Assembly (NCBI GenBank): GCA_035623335.1
Contig: DASPTQ010000126.1
Coordinates: 1-64,000 of the forward strand
Direction: 5' to 3'
DNA length: 64,000 bases
Source of the DNA: JAFAGX01 sp035623335
GTDB lineage: Bacteria > Acidobacteriota > Terriglobia > Terriglobales > Acidobacteriaceae
The notes below the pieces were generated by a model. That model searched no databases, had not been told where the DNA came from, and saw only the letters and a program-made list of their open reading frames with translations. Shown here in pieces: positions 60,469 through 64,000 of this stretch (position 1 is its first letter; each line of letters starts with the position of its first letter). Made by a program: the position numbers and the translations under genes.

Positions 60469-61162
60469 ATGGACGACGTCCCAGTTTTTACGTCGCAGAA
60501 ACGGGAACAGATTTGTGGAGAATTGGTTGCCGCCGCAAAGGCAGACTCACGTATCGGTGGCGCTGCACATTTGGGCTCGGCGGCGCTTGGGCTCTTGATT
60601 GGACGACGCGTTTGTATCGGGACCATGGAGCAGTGACGAACTATGATGTCCGGTGTGGTGACATTCTGTATCGTGTATTCCTGCTCGACAACACTCTGCA
60701 AGTTGATCTCTCATTCTGGCCGGCCAGGGAATTTGCGTGCGATCGGCCCAAAATTCAGACTGATCTTTGGCGCCGCTGAGGAGTATTCCAGCACCCGTCC
60801 CCGATGCAAAGGACTTGATTGGAATGGCGTGGCTCTACGCCCTGCACGTGCGTTCGCGCATTGTGCGATCTCGACAGCTGCAGGCAGAACATATGTTGAG
60901 CGGAATGCGAGATAGCGTGCTTGCGCTGATGTGCACGCGTCATGGTTCCGTCCAGGGCCGAGGGCTTGATGATCTTCCCCAACAACCAAGGGAGCTCGCA
61001 GCGGCCTGTCTGGCTCGCTCCCTGGACCCAGTGGAACTCCAGCGCGCTTTTCACGTCACGGTAGACGCTCTGCTCGAGGAGGTGCAGTGCGTTGACTCTG
61101 GCCTCGCCAGGAAACTAGAGCGTCCCTTACATAGGATCGTGAATTGTTTGGCTTCTGACTGA
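60469..61162 (+). pseudogene. Nucleotidyltransferase-domain gene with several frameshifts
   Basis: Pieces in three frames line up as one protein: DDVPVFTSQKREQICGELVA AAKADSRIGG (start at 60469), then YDVRCGDILYRVFLLDNTLQ VDLSFWPAREF, then IGPKFRLIFG, then LIGMAWLYALHVRSRIVRSR QLQAEHMLSGMRDSVLALMC and LDPVELQRAFHVTVDALLEE VQ to the stop at 61160. The order fits minor nucleotidyltransferases of the aminoglycoside-adenylyltransferase type, but the catalytic GSxxxGxxDxD segment is degenerate. At least three frame changes make it non-functional as read. Confidence 0.7.
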
Positions 61163-61311
61163 GTATCCCTGCGGGTCTGCTGCTGGCCGACAGCGTTCTC
61201 CTGCCCGTCGAGGCTCGTCGAACCCCGTCGGGAACCATAGGCAATAAGCTGTCATCTGCGGTCTAAATTCTTACGGAAGTCGCGCACTGGAAGACACCGA
61301 ACACCCGGGGG

Positions 61312-62127
61312 TCAAGGTTTCTTGCACCATGCGCAGACCATCGGGGCGACGAGCATGGCATAGCCGACAACACTCATCTCCGCTCGTATACGATCGGGAA
61401 GCGACGCTATGTCCATTTCGGCAGCGCCGGGGATTCCGTATGCGAGAGCTTTCGGTAAGAGCCTCTCGACGGTGTCTGCAACATACTGATAGAGTGGCGA
61501 ATCATCGCGCGGGTCCATTACTGCCTCGAAGCGCATCGTCGGTAACGGCAGACCAGCAGCCTGAAACACACGATGTAGTCGCGGTCCGAGGTCAACGTGT
61601 GCGCCTGAACGCCGCAAGGTCTCGACCACCAGAGTCGCCATCGTCTTTACAGTGCTGTCAGGACCAGCTGGCGTCTGGAACCACGGTTCGATGAATGCGA
61701 CAATGCCACCGGAACGAAGATGCTGAGTGAGTGGCACTAACGCTGCCGACGGGTCCGCTTGATATAGGAGCACAAGGCGCCCGACAATCGCATCGAGCGG
61801 CGCATCGGGACGGTAATGTGCGAAGTCTGAGTGAACAAAGCTGACGTTGTTGAATCGCGCCGCAACCGCCCGCTCTCGAGCGTGTTGTGTGGCATCATGG
61901 TCGAGATCCAGGCCGATCACGCTACCGCTTGGGCCGACCATTTCAGCGAGCAGCATCGCTACGTCCCCAGCGCCAGAGCCCAAATCGAGTACACTCATCC
62001 CCGGACGAATCCCTGCTTCGGAGAACAGACGCAAGCTCATGGGCCTCATAATTTCCGCTTGCCGCGCGAGGCGGGCGTACTCCTCGGGCGAACGACCCAA
62101 CGCGTACTGATCGTGTGCGGCACCCAT
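61312..62127 (-). CDS. SAM-dependent methyltransferase
   Basis: Class I methyltransferase of 271 residues. Motif I is VLDLGSGAGDVAMLLAEMVG (residues about 46-65), motif II region VIGLDLDHDATQHARERA, then FVHSDFAHYRPDAPLDAIVG RLVLLY (motif IV). After that the C-terminal half (RSGGIVAFIEPWFQTPAGPD, FRVFQ-like) resembles the ubiquinone/menaquinone or arsenite-type methyltransferases, without their specific residues. N-terminus YALGRSPEEYARLARQAEIM is typical of the UbiE-like group. Acceptor unknown. Probable start ATG at 62127. Confidence 0.85.
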   Translation of the reverse strand: MGAAHDQYALGRSPEEYARLARQAEIMRPMSLRLFSEAGIRPGMSVLDLGSGAGDVAMLLAEMVGPSGSVIGLDLDHDATQHARERAVAARFNNVSFVHSDFAHYRPDAPLDAIVGRLVLLYQADPSAALVPLTQHLRSGGIVAFIEPWFQTPAGPDSTVKTMATLVVETLRRSGAHVDLGPRLHRVFQAAGLPLPTMRFEAVMDPRDDSPLYQYVADTVERLLPKALAYGIPGAAEMDIASLPDRIRAEMSVVGYAMLVAPMVCAWCKKP

Positions 62128-62359
62128 CCTAGGGCTGACATCTTAGGTCTGGAGGTTGGGCAAGTCAATAAAGGCTGACCGTCTGCCACCCCACGTTTCT
62201 CGTCACCGGACCAGAGTGCGATTCCCCGCTGATTCAGGGCAAATTTGAGCACTCGGCTTTGGCTGGCTTCAGAATGGGGATGTCGGGGCGGTGTCTTGCA
62301 GAGCGCCAGGATGGAAAACCGCTCAACCACGAAGAAACGCTAGCCGCGATGTCTCTGTT

Positions 62360-64000
62360 CTAGGGCGCTTCAAAATCCAAGGCATAGACTTCTTGCGTGC
62401 TGATGTCGCGCGGCACTAGTGGTGCACCATCGGGCGTGACGCCGCCCCAGGGAAGCCACCCGAAAACCACGCGACGAAATCCCTTCAGGTCTGCCACGCG
62501 CTCGACCTTGCGGTCAGCGACACGCACGCGATAGAAGGCTGGGTCGCTTCCCAGACCTGTATCGTAGTAGATGTACCGGCTGTCTTTGGACCAGTTGACG
62601 TAGCCCACATTCGTCTTGAGCAGCTCCGACCACTTTTGAGCCTTGACGTCAAACAGCATCAGTTTCTGGCCGTCCCTGCTGGACACAGCAATGTAGCGGC
62701 CATCAGGAGAGCACTGAGGAACGAACATACCCTTGGAATCAGGAACATTTGTGACTTGAAGGGTTTTGAGATCCACGCTCTTGATGGTACCTGGCGTCGA
62801 GGTGCCGGTCGTATCATTAAAGACGATCGAATTGCCGTCCGGCGCCCAACTAGGGCCAACCACACTGAATTCCGCAACCGAAAACGAGCGCGGGGTGCCT
62901 CCCTCGGCTGAGACGAGATAGAGGAGTGATCGACTCTCGGGAACGCCGCCGGAAAAAGCAATTTGCTTGCCGTCTGGAGACCACTGCGGGGACTCGCCAT
63001 AACCTGACGCCTTAGACGTGAGCTGCAGTTTCTGGCTTCCGTCAATACGGCTGCGCCACAAGACCCCATCTGGGTATGTGGAGTAAGCTACCCACTGTCC
63101 ATCACGAGAAAAGCTGACCTCGGTGACCGATGCACCTTCGAGATAGGGCAGGAACTGCCCGGACTTACTGTCGTAGCGCACCAATTCCGCACGAGGCTGT
63201 TCGCCCACGGCGTAAATCTTCCGGCCGTCGCTGCTAGGTTGGGGCGCATTGAAACTCATTGGCCCCGATGTTAACTGCACTGGGCGGCGGTCCACTTTGT
63301 GGATTGGATCACTCTTCTCGCGGATGGCCCACAGGTCCATCCGGTTTTGACGCAAGACTTGAAAGATGAAGTACCTCCCGTCTGGAGTCCAGATCCCATG
63401 CTCGTGAGTGGTCCCGGTGAATTCTGGAAGGACGCGGGTTGGGCTACCTCCGCTCGCCGGTAGCTCCCACATTGAGTTTGCTCCGCTGCCTTCGCTTACG
63501 GTAAACCGCAGCACCTGTCCGTCGGGCGACCAGCGGAACCAATAGGAAAAATCCGGCAAGGTCGCGAACTTGCGGGTTCCGCCGGGTGACACCTCCAGAA
63601 GCTCTTTGTTGCGGGCGATGAGGAAGTTTCCGTTCGGCAACCAGGTTCCATCCCAACCGGTAGGCTCGCTCACGCGCCTCGGCGACCCGCCCAGCACCGG
63701 CAACGCCCAGAGCTGCTGGTCCACTTCTGCGCCCGTGAAACTTCCAACCAATAGCTCGGACTTGTCCGGTGAGATGTTCAGTGGGGCCACATTCGGAAAC
63801 GGCGTCGGGATCGCAACGGTTTCTCCACCAGAGGCCGAAACTTGACTGATGACAAAGTGCCCGTTGATGTTCTCCTGAAGGTAAAGGCGAGGACCGTCGC
63901 TCAGCACTGTAGCCGTAACTTGCCCGACAAAACTCTTCTGCTGGCCGTCGTGGGTGATTTGCGAATACCCCGTGATCCTCGGTGGCGGCAATGCGGGGCG
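62360..64000 (-). CDS. TolB-type propeller protein, partial (N-terminus outside window)
   Basis: The frame is open from the right edge (no stop before 64000) to 62360, so the N-terminus lies beyond the window. About 545 residues of PD40/WD40-type blades: ISPDKSELLVGSFTGAEVDQ, LPDFSYWFRWSPDGQVLRFT, IWTPDGRYFIFQVLRQNRMD, FSRDGQWVAYSTYPDGVLWR, SPQWSPDGKQIAFSGGVPES and CSPDGRYIAVSSRDGQKLML. In this lineage such propellers usually follow a winged-helix (OmpR-type) domain or a kinase domain; PPPRITGYSQITHDGQQKSF fits the start of the propeller. Which fusion it is cannot be seen. Confidence 0.8.
   Translation of the reverse strand, partial: RPALPPPRITGYSQITHDGQQKSFVGQVTATVLSDGPRLYLQENINGHFVISQVSASGGETVAIPTPFPNVAPLNISPDKSELLVGSFTGAEVDQQLWALPVLGGSPRRVSEPTGWDGTWLPNGNFLIARNKELLEVSPGGTRKFATLPDFSYWFRWSPDGQVLRFTVSEGSGANSMWELPASGGSPTRVLPEFTGTTHEHGIWTPDGRYFIFQVLRQNRMDLWAIREKSDPIHKVDRRPVQLTSGPMSFNAPQPSSDGRKIYAVGEQPRAELVRYDSKSGQFLPYLEGASVTEVSFSRDGQWVAYSTYPDGVLWRSRIDGSQKLQLTSKASGYGESPQWSPDGKQIAFSGGVPESRSLLYLVSAEGGTPRSFSVAEFSVVGPSWAPDGNSIVFNDTTGTSTPGTIKSVDLKTLQVTNVPDSKGMFVPQCSPDGRYIAVSSRDGQKLMLFDVKAQKWSELLKTNVGYVNWSKDSRYIYYDTGLGSDPAFYRVRVADRKVERVADLKGFRRVVFGWLPWGGVTPDGAPLVPRDISTQEVYALDFEAP

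Overview
The window looks like a stretch of chromosome from an Acidobacteriota member (inference). The signs are large Ser/Thr kinases with TolB-type propellers, HAF-repeat and delta-60-repeat secreted proteins, many small secreted proteins, a DUF4331-like fragment, the hspR/dnaK pairing, and moderately GC-rich DNA with AGGAGG-type ribosome binding sites. No 16S gene is present, so the placement rests on gene content alone.

1-21.3 kb is ordinary core genome, mostly on the minus strand. It holds a nucleoside-salvage operon (cdd-deoA-nupC, nupC running off the left edge), a trpF-like gene, a secreted NlpC/LRAT-like protein, the three-gene transhydrogenase pntAA-pntAB-pntB, a heat-shock block (dnaK, a small ORF, dnaJ, an amino-acid permease, hspR), glmS, purS and a LytTR response regulator. 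On the plus strand follow an intradiol dioxygenase translationally coupled to a WD40 protein, a cold-shock gene with a clear terminator, and tRNA-His(GTG). A 605-bp element with terminal inverted repeats and a 12-bp target duplication, carrying one cupin gene, sits just upstream of cdd. The dnaK promoter is a near-consensus sigma70 site overlapped by an HspR (HAIR-like) operator.

21.3-47.7 kb is an accretion zone built on the 3' end of tRNA-His. The tRNA 3' end is repeated at 29.5, 30.6, 35.3, 41.8, 42.4 (partial) and 46.5 kb, and most copies are followed by whole, nonsense-mutated or decayed minus-strand integrase genes of one family. Cargo between the repeats includes a CheB-CheR-PAS-GAF-histidine kinase with a receiver partner, a Phd/PIN and an AbrB/VapC toxin-antitoxin pair (both with promoters implying leaderless mRNA and a palindromic operator between or over -35 and -10), small zinc proteins, secreted repeat proteins, an SDR, and a tatA-tatB pair beside a Tat-signal ferritin-like protein.

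47.7-64 kb is flanking chromosome with a high load of broken genes: a frameshifted Ser/Thr kinase plus two further kinase N-terminal fragments, a TonB-type protein with two adjacent amber codons, and a nucleotidyltransferase with several frameshifts. Intact genes include a single-ring Clp/Hsp100 ATPase with an IGF loop co-transcribed with a lone receiver protein, an MgtC/DUF4010 membrane protein, Hsp20, an alpha/beta hydrolase, a DUF1624 membrane protein, a methyltransferase and a partial TolB-propeller protein at the right edge. Many single-gene frameshifts could be real decay or assembly error; the sequence alone cannot separate them.
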